Notes under the pieces: model-generated
What the model saw: the letters and a program-made list of their open reading frames with translations, nothing else
What the model was told of the DNA's origin: nothing
Databases searched by the model: none
Part shown: positions 1 through 12,418 of the stretch, in pieces
Position numbering within the stretch: the stretch's first letter is position 1
How the letters are laid out: each line of letters begins with the position of its first letter
Position numbers and translations under genes: made by a program
Assembly (NCBI RefSeq): GCF_964355755.1
Contig: NC_092674.1
Location: 9,431,001-9,495,000, forward strand
Direction of reading: 5' to 3'
DNA length: 64,000 nt
From: Antedon mediterranea
Lineage: Eukaryota > Echinodermata > Crinoidea > Comatulida > Antedonidae

Positions 1-770
1 ATGTTGAATTTTCTTTATCATTTAAAATGCTTTATTCTTCTAAAATTGCATTACAAAACCAGATTTCCAGAATTTACTGTATACATTGTATAAACCTCTA
101 AACTGAATGCCCAGGTGACCCATCAGAACAGGTGGACATATATACAAATATGAAACATTTGTCAAGGTCATGACCTTGAAATTGGAAGTTTCCAGTGGTG
201 TGCAACCAGGTGTATTATCTTTATCCAAAGTAAAATCTATCTTTCAATTATTTCAAAGTTACTTATTTTAAGTCATTACTAATTGAAAATCATTAATTAA
301 TTGCAAGGCCACCCTCAGACTGAGCATCTTCCAATTATAAGATCATTGCCTAACATTGCCTCTTGGTTTATTTTGATAGTGTTCATTATCTGTTTGACTC
401 TTGTAGGTCAGCCCACCAATGTTTTTATAGTCAGCCAAGTTTCAAGAGCTCATTATCTATATATCATTAAATTTTCACCTTAATACTGATCACCATGGTA
501 CCAGCACAGAGCTAATGATTATTATATGTGATTTATGGTGTTCATGTCTAGGATTGCTGCAAATATTCCCACACCAACTTTATATTGCATAGGCTTATTA
601 CATTATTGGCCTATTTAATACACTTTTTATATAATCATTGCACATATGGAATATTTATTCTGAAATAAAGTGATCAAATCAAAATATCGATATACTCTTA
701 TATTTTTTAAGATTCACTAATAGTATACTGAATAATAATACTTAAAATACATTTGTCTAATTGTACTGAG
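1..770. other. Non-coding, AT-rich, nothing recognised
   Basis: Only short open frames without recognisable protein features occur here. I see no splice-flanked coding exon, RNA gene or inverted-repeat element. Confidence 0.5.
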
Positions 771-893
771 CTACAGTAGTAGAACCTCTATTAAGGGGAC
801 ACCTTCATGACCCAACAAAGTGTCCAAAATAAATAGGGTTGGAGCTTGTTTGTTTCATTGGAAAGTGTCCCCTTAATAGGAGTAAAGCGCAGT
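771..893. mobile_element. Short pogo/Tc1-like MITE
   Basis: The left end reads AGAACCTCTATTAAGGGGAC and the right end carries its approximate reverse complement (GTGTCCCCTTAATAGG). About 60 bp lie between them and no coding capacity is seen. From memory, such ends are typical of pogo/Tigger-like miniature elements in invertebrates. The exact borders and the TSD are not clear. Confidence 0.5.
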
Positions 894-3800
894 TTGTTTG
901 CTATTTATTGCTATGACCAATCCTGCGCCTTAGTGCTTAATAGTTGGCTGAAGTGTGAGTTGGGAAAATGTCCCTTTAGAATAAATAGGAGAGTACTGTA
1001 TTGCACTTGGGAAAACATTCCTGATTATTGTTACCATGCACAAATTATATTTTGGAAAGTGCGCCCTCTACAATTGCATGGGCCATTCATTCTGTCTGTA
1101 TAATTTGAGTTCCCTCTGTCATGAATCTGTGTAAACTTTAGATTTGTGATATATGTATATATATAATATATAATGTAATTTGGCAATGCCATTGAAATGC
1201 TAATGTTGGCGTACAGTGAAAAAGGTAACGCATACAATATAATTGATTTATTATTTTGTTTTTGTAAGGTTTTTCTTTTAGCTTGAAACTACATTATAAT
1301 CTTAATGTGACATTTTTGAAATCCACCTGTAATCTGTATGGAGTATGTCCAGGTGACTTACCTTTAATAGAAGAAACGTGACATTGTTAAATGATTTGCA
1401 TTTTCGATTCATTTCGCTTTACCTTGATCATTCCTCATCTAGAAACCATTGGGAGCAATCACTAGTGAATGCAAACCGAAAGCCATAATTGATTACGAGC
1501 CAGTACAAAAATCTATGTTTTCCTTTATACACAGAATTTGTTAAATCCTCATAAAAACTAGCGATGTATAGACATGGTAATCATTTCTTTAATGGCCTTT
1601 GTAGTTGGACACTCCCAAGATACAATTTCATGATATCTGCTGAGGTAAACTTGGGATTACTGGCCCATTAATTTGTACGTTCCATCTATAGCCAATTATA
1701 GCATTATTCTAACTTAAAGGATTATACTCCAAGTCCAAGATTACCTATGTACTTTTCATCGACAGGTTTTTTATTTTTATTGGACTACTATGATGGAAGC
1801 AACTTTGAATTTATTTGCCTATAAAAATCATCAGAATGTTTAATAATTCATATATCATTTGGAATTCAATTCCTTATCCAGCCATTAATTCTTTAAAAGT
1901 ATAATTATTTTTATAACAAAAATTACACCTCAGGGTTAAAAATAGTAGAATTTTTACAGGGGGTTTATTTTTAAGTAAATAAGGGGAAGTATCCTAATTA
2001 GCTATTAAAGGTAGTTAGGCATGTTTACCATCACTGTTGCTGGCCTCTAGTTTGAAAAGGTTGACCCTCTGAGGATGGGCTTATATATTGCTTGTGCATA
2101 TACAATTTGTGCATGTAAGGGAACAGTAAATTTATATACCCACACCAACTGAAACAGAAAGAGAGGCAGATGATTCCATAAAATGTGAACTAGATAGATG
2201 TGGAAAGAACACTTCTACTTAAACTCTGGGCACATATTAATTTATTTGCAAATTACTTTTTATTGTGTTTCTAATGTGAATTAAGGAGGTTTGGAGCCTT
2301 CTCTATTCACCTCTTTAGTTAAGCCATTTTATCTATTTATGTATTCACTGAAAGCCAAGCTTTCAATAAGAAAAACAAAACAGCCATTAACGTTAAAGTT
2401 CACATAAACTGTGTTACTTAAATTGCTTAAAGAGAACGAATAAAAACACAAACAGATTTAGATTACTTTAATCACCCAGAGAGATGACAACTACTAAAAC
2501 CATGTTCCATGGGTCAATTGTGAATGTGACTAAGGTACATTTTTAAACTATGAGGTAATTATGTATAATATAAGTGCTGGTTTCACAAAATGATATAAAA
2601 TGAGTCATTCACTGGATTTAGATTTAGGATCTTCCTTCTTTATAGCAATATTTATTTTTCTTTCCAGTAATAATATCGATTATGTTTCTATATAAACAAC
2701 AGATATAGCCATTTTTATACTTAGTTATAGGCAATATTTTTAGTACAATTTCAGAGCCTGTAGGCCGAATTTGCAGGGGAAGATTTTCTATCAAACTTGA
2801 AAAACATTTTTTCATAGTCATAGGCCTATTTAACATCGCTTTCTCTTAACATCACTTTCTCTGCTTGTCTCTAGTTTGAAATAAGCATTGCTGGGAAAAA
2901 GGGAGGTTCACTACAGGCTTGACACTCCCTGTTACTGTACTTCTGAGGTTCCATTGAACCTGGAAAAACTTGATGATAGACAGAATATTGTAGAGTAGAC
3001 TCTTTTCTAGGGTTCCCTTAGAAAATTTAATGAGCATTATAATGGTCTCAAGTACCTCATTTGACCATGCCACTTCGAGCTCTCCATGAGTAAGCTGCAC
3101 TTCAACCTCTCATAATGGTCCTGAAGCAATTACAGAACACTTTACTAATCTTTCTTTACATTGAAATGTGCCATTGATCACACAAGCAGATTACAAAGAT
3201 TAATCCATGATCAATGCTAAATCAAGAATATAAATATGGTCATCCAAATCATGAGAAATGTATAGAGGCAAACTATTCCATATAAGGAACGTGGAAATCA
3301 TGAATTATTAATTATTTGTATCATTGTCTGTGAACATATACCCATTTTGTAAGTAATTCTAAACACTCTAAAATAATTTTTCTCTTGCTGTGGAGAAAAG
3401 ATATTGGTTCAAATTCTATCAACATAATGCAAAGTACACAGGCATTCGGCTACACAGAAGGCTCGCTCGGTGGAAAGTATTTTCATATTCAATATTTAGC
3501 TCTACAGGACTGGATACAGAATGTTGGAAAGAAAATGGAACTTCATTCTGGGTATAGGTTATTCTCCATAGACTAATAGCCCTTTTGCCTTTCTTCAAAT
3601 AATATATTTAACTGTACCATTGATGATTATAGTTAAAAGTACAAATGCAATAAATGTTTTGAAGATGTTTACTTGACTATTTTGTAGACATTTTCTAGTC
3701 ATGGCATTCTAAAGACATTAATTATTTCACAACAACATGTTTATCCTTTCTTGTTGCTATATGACATTTACAATAATTCACTACTTTTACCTGAACATTC

Positions 3801-4754
3801 CCAAACATATCTACTAATTAAATTGACACATCATGGCAACTTTTGAATCTGCCATAGGCTTTAATTAAGTGTATTAGTTAGCAAGATAATTATCTTTACT
3901 CAAGAACACAGACATGAACTTCTCTGACAGGTCTCAAATTCAAGGTTAGGTTAATTTGATAATTTGATAAATACATAATTCCATACAATAGTAGTTTCCT
4001 AATTAATCAGGTTGGCTGTTACCTGTAGGGGTTTTGGTCTTCATATATAATTTATTCAGGAAATACCTATATTTAGCATTACATCTATCAAGACCAAGTA
4101 TGTTGGTCTTAAATTGGAGGAGTATTTAATAAAAGTAAACTATTCAGTCAATAGATCTTGTTAGAGTGGCAGGTACAAGGCTTACAAATTTCCAGGACCA
4201 TAATGAGAACCTTTTCATCTCTCCGTGTATTTAAATTTGTATTTTTTAAATATATTTTTGCTCAATATTACACAGATGTGCATTATTCTTATGAGCCTTG
4301 CCAAAGTACAATGTTTACCAAAATGTAGGTGCTGTGTTGAGGGTTTGTTTGATGTCACCAATTCAAAGTTAAGAAAAAAAACTATTATGGTTAGAAATAA
4401 TTTCAATTTGTGTTTTCTCAATATTGCACAGGTGTCAACACCACATTACAATGTTAACCAATCAACATCAGATCTCTTCATAGCAGAAAAAATCTAGTTG
4501 CAGAAGTAGAGCTTTGATTTGATGTTCTCAATCAATATTCACAAATAATTATTGGATTTTCATTAGAAAACTTTGAACAATTTAAGAAATTATAGATCCT
4601 CTACTATATCTCATTAAAAAATAATTGTACCTGCTATAACGTACATCCAAATATATCAATTATTTTTACATTTGTACTAATTAATTTGTAATATTTAATA
4701 AGAAATAAGATATTTAATATGGTATTGTATAAATTTATACTTTTGCAGACAATT
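894..4754. other. Non-coding, AT-rich, nothing recognised
   Basis: Several open frames of 60-90 codons occur, but none shows a protein signature or flanking splice sites in frame. I see no tandem repeat or inverted element with convincing ends. Confidence 0.45.
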
Positions 4755-4906
4755 AAGTCTATTGGCCTTCCATATGTGTTTTCTTGATGTTTTCTCTCAC
4801 TCTCGTATGTAGTTTATTAAAAAATTGCTAAGAAAGATGCGAGAATAGCCGACTTATGAGATGAAGAGAAAACATCAAGATAGCACAAGAATGCCAAACT
4901 AAGACT
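4755..4906. mobile_element. Small inverted-repeat element (MITE-like)
   Basis: A perfect 15-bp inverted repeat (CTTGATGTTTTCTCT at 4783-4797 and its complement at 4865-4879) lies inside a longer imperfect one that starts AGTCTATTGGC at the left and ends GCCAAACTAAGACT at the right. The whole folds into a hairpin of about 150 bp with no coding potential. No clear TSD is visible, so this could be an old MITE or a simple hairpin. Confidence 0.35.
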
Positions 4907-5624
4907 ATTCTGCAAAATATTGTATACAAATACATAAATTATTAGGAAACATTAAAAACAATTTGTAAGTATATAACTTTTTATTTTTCAAACAGTTACC
5001 CTTAAGAATAATAACATGTTTCATTAAACTCATCATGTCATCCACATCATAACCACATACATTGACTGATTTCAGTGTTAAAAATCTATCTCGTGGTAGT
5101 GATTGATGTTGAATGGACATTGATGGAATATTGATCTCCACAGGAGACCATGTTAGCCATGGTCAATCCTATATCACTTACAATTTTCACTGTCACTGCC
5201 CAAGTCATCATGGTCAATGTGACCTCACACTAATAACTTTGACCAGACCATTGGTCAAACGAAAATAATGAGGTAGAAAGCAAATGGTAAAAATCGGTTT
5301 AGTAGTTTTTAATGGTGTCAATATTCAATGAATGTACTGGTTTTCTAGAAGCTCAAAACTTTTCTTTCTATACGAAGGTGATTCTGATCCTCAATACAGG
5401 GGCATCAAATATTTAAAATATAATATACGGACGTGCCCCTAATTATGCAGGTTACATGTTTTTGTAGAAGTTTATACCCACAGAGAGTAACACTTAATCA
5501 TGTGTTATACTGTACAAGGTTCTTAAAACTTGGCCACAAAAGTCCATTACCCACTTCAGTTACTAGGCCTGACATTCTAGCATTACATCTTTATCATTGA
5601 TTGAAATATATATTTATACTGGGT
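4907..5624. other. Non-coding, nothing recognised
   Basis: AT-rich sequence without recognisable gene, RNA or repeat structure. Confidence 0.4.
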
Positions 5625-5905
5625 AACCTCTTCAGTCAAAGACTGGTCTCCCAGAGGGCCCAGTTGGTGATCAGTGGCTGTGATGTACTAATACACCGGG
5701 GTAACCCCCTACTCGTCTCGAAAGATGTACTAGGTTCTTTAAAGTGCACACGAGCAAGTTGTGTACACTGGACCTACGGTTTATAGTCCTTATCCGAGAA
5801 GACTCGTTCTACCACCAGAACCATGAAGTGAGTGAGCCTCGAACCCCTGCCGATGTTATGGCTACGTGATTACGGTTCCACTGTCTTAACCGCTCGGCCA
5901 CTCAC
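5625..5905 (-). mobile_element. tRNA-derived SINE
   Basis: Read on the minus strand, the element begins with a tRNA-like head at 5905-5828. Its 7-bp acceptor stem is GTGAGTG paired with CACTCAC. An A box of the serine/leucine type (TGGCCGAGCGGTTAAGAC) and a B box (GGGGTTCGAGGC) follow. About 200 bp of non-tRNA body continue to about 5625. The body is richer in G+C than its surroundings, as expected of an inserted retroposon. The tail border is approximate and no TSD was identified. Confidence 0.7.
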
Positions 5906-8900
5906 CCACCCATCATTGGCAGATTAATCATAGATGAATCCTGTGCACTTTGTTTGTCCACTGTTGGCTCTTCTATTCATTTTATGAAATGAGAGTGTGT
6001 TTTCATTAAAGGCCTACACATGTTTGATATTGCATGCATCCACAAACACAGGGTATCAACATATTGGAATTGTACTTGGAAAGTTTTAAACTATATTTGA
6101 AAACCACCTTTGTCAGATATCTCCTATTTAAAATTATTACGCCTGATCTGTGACCACACACCGATAAACACTTTGAACTCATAATTAAAACACCATTTTC
6201 AAAAATACGATACATTATCTTTTAAATGTGACTGACACCGACTTTATCAGGTTTTTCATCAATTTTTGCTCATTAGAAAAGGTCAGTCATTATGCCTAAC
6301 ACTTAATTATTTATTGAGGGGACAACTTCTGATGTCATTCAATGTTGTCATTTTATACCATGTCATTTGGTTCATTGTGGCAACCTATCAGATTGCCTGG
6401 TGTCTCTAATGATCAATTAAATTCTCTATCTCTATATCAAAATAGATTTGATTTCCAAGTTCAAACATTATGATTCATTGACATGTGGCAAAGAACACTG
6501 AAAAGTAAGAATATGCTGCTTGTTTTTTTATCGCAATTTATTTGAAGGTTGCATCATCAACTATACTATACTTATAGTTTATTTACCAATACCAGAGGCT
6601 TACCGTCCCCGCACGTTATATTAATTATTATTTGCGGCTCAAATACTCGGTGTGTAATTGTTATGCTCTGACCTCCTATTTCAAAATGATCCTCCAAGGC
6701 TATTGTTGCCACCCCTATCCCCAATCTTATATACAATGCTGGATCCTCCTATGATATACCACAGCTAGATTTAAAAAAGAGAGGAATGATATGAGGAGCT
6801 TGTTTTTACCTGATGAGGAATCAAGTAAAATATAAATGTTTAATTGTTATAATAGGTACAGTATATAATGGGCAGCATCTACCCAGGTAAAGTAGTCAAA
6901 CCACTGATGACCTGTATACCTCAATCCAAATTTCCTTCTTTAAATTTCATGCTTTATTTCACCCATATCAACTGGAGTATGACCGATTCTATAGATTTGT
7001 GTTTGATCGTGAATTTATAGCTGCAGATATTTCATAAGTAAGTCCATAGAGGTTTTAATAAATTGAACATTAACACTTGGGATCAATTTCATATTGAATA
7101 AATCAATAACATAAAGTTAAATTATTGAAATTGTTCCTTCATCCAATACAGTGAGATTAATATATTATATATTATTAACTAAGCCCACAACATGGACATT
7201 TTCACCCATCACCCATCCACTTATTTTAAAGTTGTATATAAACATGGAGGTATACCTCCGTGATAACTAGCTTCCTCACTGAAACTGCAAAGCAGTGGTG
7301 AGTCCAGGATTTTGAAATGTACTTAATGATGAACACCTACTTAATGTCCTATCCTTTACATTGCAAAATTATTATTATGGAAATTATTATTTGTTTTAAT
7401 GTATAATCATACATAGTCCCTCAAAAAACCCACATCTAAAGGGAAAATTTTCCTATAAGGCACTTATTATGATAATGTATAAAGCACAAATATTACTTTT
7501 TTTATTTAACAATCAGACATATAACATTTATCCACTCCCATGAGACATGTGAAAACACATTTCCATTCATTCTAATGATTTTCACAATGTTATTACTTCT
7601 AAATTTTGATTCAAGTCACGATGATTATCGAGTCTGCTTTATCCACTGAAATCTGGTTTTGGTTCATTTCTAATAACCTTGGCATACAGAACCACACTGT
7701 GATAATTCATAACACATTTCGACATTGATTTTTTTAAAATATTATAAATTCATATGGTGATGAAATTAAGCAATTCATATTTGTGTACTTACTAGGGATT
7801 GTGCAAACCAATTGAGATGTCAAGCACTTTGTATGTTAGAAAATTTAATATGATTAATCAAATATTTCGTGAAAATAATAACACATCTTGTTGAAGAATT
7901 GACAGATTACATTTTTGTGTCACATTAAAAACACATATTTTTTTTAAATAATGATTATGATGTTGCTTGTTAGACCTGAATCTTTTTTCTTGGTTGTTTG
8001 ATGCTCAGCTACAAGAGTTCTGGTTTCATCTTCGACTCCACTCCAAGAGACTTTTGTTATGTAGAGCAATCTCGTGTATATTTTTGTCTTGTGAATAGGT
8101 ACTAAATGAGTTTGCTTATGGTTATCCTTGGCAATTTTCCTAAATATATACGTACATATTAGTTAAAAACTAATATATACAGTAGAGAATAGTCTGTCAA
8201 AAATAGATCAAAAAGTATTTCATAAGTTCATTTTAGGAGTGTCAAAAAAGGGGAAAGCATGTGAGGGACTCAAGCACAATCCTCTGAATCCGACCCTGTT
8301 TTGTCAGTATTTTCAGACAGTGTATCATAGTACTTGTATGTTTTAAACCAAAATGTTAGAGGGGATTACCACACTCTGTAAATGTTATTGAAAATTCTCT
8401 GAATCTTTATACACAACCCTGGAAAGAAACTTCCTAGATATGCCCCTAACATAAATTCTAGGATTACCAAGTGTAACATAATGTGAATGAATATGAATTA
8501 CGCAATAGAGCATATCTAATAGAACGTGCCTGTCCACAAGAAGAATTATATAACTATACCTTTAATGAGAAAAAAGATAGATAGGGTACTTTAAGCAATG
8601 AAACATCTCTAATTTAACATATTCTGTTGAATGTCCGTGAACTTCTGAACCGAATACGGTAAATAATAAAGGAAATATCTCTGACCTATATTTACATGGG
8701 AATTTAAACATTACAATGTAATATAAAGACAGTATATCCTAATATTGAGGTATAGCATTTCCAAACCATATGTTTTATCACTACAAACAAGTGTAATAAA
8801 TATTTGCATTAGTTTGACTCTTTAATAACAACTTATTCAAAAAGTGTTCTGTAATGCAAATGACTGTATTTGCATAAATTTGCATTATGAAGATAATAAT

Positions 8901-9325
8901 TTAATTATTATAATGTGTACAGTGACAGATCCAGGATTTTGAAGTCCATTATAATAATATACTAATAAAAAGCAACAATGACAACGAGGATGCTATATTT
9001 TATTAATATCCCAGACTAATGAATGTTTGTTTATTCATACATATCCAACATAATTAAGCACACGGTCTAGTGCTAAACCATGATGCACAATGTAATTCTT
9101 CACAAATAATTAATATAAGACCTGGAAATCATAGATGCATAATATAATAGATAAATAACCGTTAATTTGCATTACAGCTAAATTGCACAACAATGACCCC
9201 AATCGTTTGGGTGTTTTTAACCGATTGAAAATTGGTCTTGTTTTTTGCTGCCAAGAAATTGGGGGTAATTTATTTGCACAGTTATTAATCCATTATATTG
9301 TTTGCAGAAAAAAAACATAATTCAA
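5906..9325. other. Non-coding, AT-rich, nothing recognised
   Basis: No coding exon or RNA gene is recognisable. The only local structure noted is a perfect 14-bp palindrome, GGAGGTATACCTCC, near 7245-7258. Confidence 0.45.
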
Positions 9326-9329
9326 AGTA

Positions 9330-9463
9330 AAGCTCTGTCTATGCTATCAAACTATGTGCCCAAATATGGTAGTGATATACCCAAATATGGTAGTGATCAT
9401 CATGTCCATATATGGGCACCACATTTTTTGTCACATAAAGTTTGATAGTGTAGACAGAGTTTA
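9330..9463. mobile_element. MITE with AAGCTCTGTCTA ends
   Basis: The left end (AGCTCTGTCTATGCTATCAA) and right end (TTTGATAGTGTAGACAGAGT) are near-perfect inverted repeats of about 24 bp around an interior of about 85 bp. That interior contains a direct repeat of CCCAAATATGGTAGTGAT. It has no coding capacity. The TSD is ambiguous. Confidence 0.6.
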
Positions 9464-9949
9464 AGTTGTAAGTTCTTTGATGCAGCCTCAATCTAGTGAA
9501 AGCTATCATAGCACATAGCATGTCACTTTCAATTTATATGCCATCTGAAATCCGAGTAGAAATAGGTTGTGCTTTTATAACCGTTGATGGATATTAGATT
9601 TTATCAAAATATAAATTTCATTTTCATAATATTAGTAGTAGATCAATTTGCGTAGCTGTAACATTTATTTTATGTTATTTAATAAACTGTATTAATAATA
9701 AATAGCAATTTAAAGAAATCTATATATAAAACTAGAGGAACTGGAACACTACAAATCAGCTACGCCGCATATAGTATTTATAATATTAGCTTGCCTTTCA
9801 ATTCTGAAGTCCATGGTTTGCTCCTGACCATGCTCATTCTTGAACCTTGTGATTGTTCCTGCTAATGAGAATTATACTAATTATTACATTACCAAAGCTC
9901 TTGAGTTTTACACACACTGTGGCACTGGTGATGATGCCAAGTGTAAATA
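9464..9949. other. Non-coding; possible SINE remnant near 9788
   Basis: The stretch from about 9788 to 9835 resembles the head of the SINE pair at 53.4 and 56.2 kb (a GCTTGCCTT..CAAT and TCCTGACC pattern) but is badly eroded. Nothing else is recognised. Confidence 0.25.
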
Positions 9950-10057
9950 TACTCTGCAGTTGCTAGTACATGAATTCAATGAAGACGAGAAAATCTGTGA
10001 GCAGCAAAATTGAACTCTGAACTTTCTGCAGAAGCTGTACCATTAGACCACTGGGGC
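9950..10057 (-). mobile_element. Degenerate tRNA-derived SINE copy
   Basis: The minus strand from 10057 begins GCCCCAGTGGTCTAATGG, nearly identical to the tRNA-like head at 14399. It is also preceded by the same ACCATGAAA context. The anticodon and T arms have decayed, but the B-box region AGAGTTCAATTT is still recognisable. Two copies with shared flanks suggest a SINE family built on this tRNA. Confidence 0.5.
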
Positions 10058-11015
10058 TTTCATGGTAAGTTCAAGTTTGATCAAGTTCTCCTATATCAAA
10101 TGTACTCAGAATAAGATTTGTATATTTTTCAATGAACAGTAACGATATTAATATTATACAATCAAATATAAAATGGATCAGAAAAACTTTTATTCAGCAC
10201 AGAATACAATACATACATTGTATATCGGAGTCAAACTCATTTAAAACCATCCGGTTTACTGCAGTCTTTAAAAAACAAATAATATAATAACAACCAAAAA
10301 ATGTCATGAAATGAAAATATCAATCAATGATTCATTATACTACATTTATACAAAAAAAGAAAAAGAAATTGTTATATATAATTATATCAGAGCAGCACTG
10401 CAGCTTGGTGGTTATACGTTTTGGTTCAAATCCTGGAACTGCCAAGCATAGTGAAATATGTTTATACTAGTCTCACTGTAGGAGGTTTAGTTTAGAAAAA
10501 AATGCTGATTTTTTCCACTTTAATTTGTGTTTAATGCTATGATGATACAATAATGGTGCAGTTGATTCATTAAATATAAACAGTCATGTGATACTGTAAG
10601 TTGATGCTGAATACTTTTTACCCAATAATTTGTATCTATATAATGCTTAATACATGTCCTATATGAAATAATATGCTACTTGAAAATGTTGTAACCATAG
10701 AATTCTGAGTCATAGACTGATGGCAGAAAGAATGAAAGATGGCTAAGACCGCCTAACTTCAAACCCATTTTTCTAAACACTGACAACTAATGCATTAAGA
10801 GTATGAATAGCTGATACCCGAACTTGTTTTGTTCTTAAATTCTAATTTTTTATTGTAAATCATGTAAAAATAAGATTGGTTTAAAGCGTACAGTGATATT
10901 TCAAGGTATTTGCAAGTAAGATGTATTACATTATAAGTTATATGTGAACACTATGAAAACCTTCTTTAATGAATTTTGTTAGATTAAACTAAATAACATG
11001 CACTGAAATCTAGTT
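10058..11015. other. Non-coding; possible SINE fragment at 10400-10500
   Basis: Near 10408-10455 the text GCTTGGTGGTTATACG followed by GGTTCAAATCC looks like decayed A and B boxes of a pol III promoter. The rest shows nothing recognisable. Confidence 0.3.
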
Positions 11016-11016
11016 A

Positions 11017-11200
11017 AAGCTTGGTTCCCACTAGAACGTAACGCAAGGACGTAAACGCAACGCAAGCGTTTTAACCAATGACAAGCGAAGTTATAGACAG
11101 TTAGCAATCACAAGCGAATAAGCCATTGCTTGTGATTGGTCAATTCACTTGCGTTGCGCTACGTCCTTGCGTTGCGTCGCTAGTGGGAACCACGCTTTAG
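11017..11200. mobile_element. MITE with TGGTTCCCACTAG ends
   Basis: The left end (AAAGCTTGGTTCCCACTAG) and right end (CTAGTGGGAACCACGCTTT) are inverted repeats. Further inside, ACGTAACGCAAGGACGTA is mirrored by TACGTCCTTGCGTTGCGT. The element is about 184 bp, richer in G+C and CpG than its surroundings, and has no coding capacity. Its superfamily is not assigned. Confidence 0.65.
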
Positions 11201-12179
11201 CGGTATTCACTTGTATAGGAGAATCTATTATTTTTAACTTAATTTTTCCCTTAGCCTAAGTGTGAATAGGGAATACAGCCACTGGGGCCCACCACTAAAA
11301 CTATAATTTTTATACTATACCTACAAATATATGCCTACACTAGTATGCCACTCTGTTTAACCTTTCTATTGTACACCAATTCAACAATTATCATTAAGTA
11401 TTCTTCTCATTAGTACATTAAATCCTTATTTTCCTAATTAAACCTTAAATAGGAGCTGTAATTGATTGAAGGTTTATTGAATTAAGCATCACAGCTGAAA
11501 GCATTCAAATAAATCGATCAGTTCCTTTGCTCTAATTTCTTTAAACTTCAGGAACAATTCAACAATCATGGACTATAAATAAACGAATGTACTCTATTTT
11601 CGGTTTTTGTGATTTGAAGATTGGCAATGAGTTGGTTTGTTAAAACCAATTAAAATAAAAACCCAAAATATAGCAATAGTAACAACAAGGCCATATACAT
11701 GGCTGCAGTCACGTGCTCAAGTCAGTGTTTACCGACCAACTGACCGACATAGTGAGCTAAAAGTTGCGTTGCACGAAACTGAAACATATGATTTTAAAAT
11801 CCTATAATAACTTTTCGGTTTTTTTTTATTCTGATATTTTTTTCGACTCTTTGAATAAAATTGTAAATATTTTGTCATTTTTGTATGATATTGTTACTGT
11901 TTCATGTTTATCAACTTTGTAATGGAGGTTTTCATCTTTGTCAGTTGATTTAAAATAAAAAATAAGTAATACAATTTGGCTAAAAATAAAATCCCATTCT
12001 ATTTTATTCCAGGAAATATTAATACTATTTGAAAGAAAATTTTAAATATAAAAATGTGTATTTGTGTTCTATATTTTGTTTTTATGTGATAAGAGATGAT
12101 AACAAATTATTATAAGTAACTCATAGCAATAACTTGACATTTTCTTCGGCCTACTGTACAAAAAAAGGTCATCGTCTGC
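11201..12179. other. Non-coding, nothing recognised
   Basis: AT-rich sequence upstream of the promoter-like region. I see no coding exon. Confidence 0.4.
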
Positions 12180-12418
12180 AGTTGGCAGTTGGCTTGAAGT
12201 TTAAAGATACCGCGTCGGTGTCGTCCAATCGGATTGCGTAATGGTGACCTACCTGCAATCTTGGTGATCAACTCGTGCGCATTGATGAGATAAGCACACA
12301 CTCAAAACACTGTGTGTGTGCTGCTCGGATCGTCTGCTTCTTGTTGCTTGGAAGACTTAGTTTTAGCGAAAGTTCTACCACATTCTAAATGTAAATAATA
12401 GCTAAAAGATCATCTAGG
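12180..12418 (+). promoter_or_regulatory. Candidate host promoter and non-coding first exon
   Basis: Base composition changes to higher G+C and CpG around 12200-12350. A CCAAT box (GTCCAATCGGATTG) lies near 12224-12240, and a strong consensus 5' splice site (CTAG|GTAAGTG) follows at 12418/12419. No initiator ATG with a long frame lies between them. This would fit a transcription start and a 5'-UTR exon of a plus-strand gene whose coding exons lie elsewhere. No coding exon was found downstream to confirm it, so this is inference from composition and one splice site. Confidence 0.3.

Noticed and set aside
4225-4497. 90-codon open frame
   Set aside because: Overlapped by an open frame on the other strand, with low-complexity Leu/Phe/Ile content from AT-rich DNA and no recognisable motif.
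7245-7258. GGAGGTATACCTCC palindrome as an operator
   Set aside because: A single 14-bp palindrome in non-coding animal DNA without other context is not enough.
12110-12301. Minus-strand 63-codon frame over the CpG-rich island
   Set aside because: No recognisable domain; the composition is explained by the promoter-like island.
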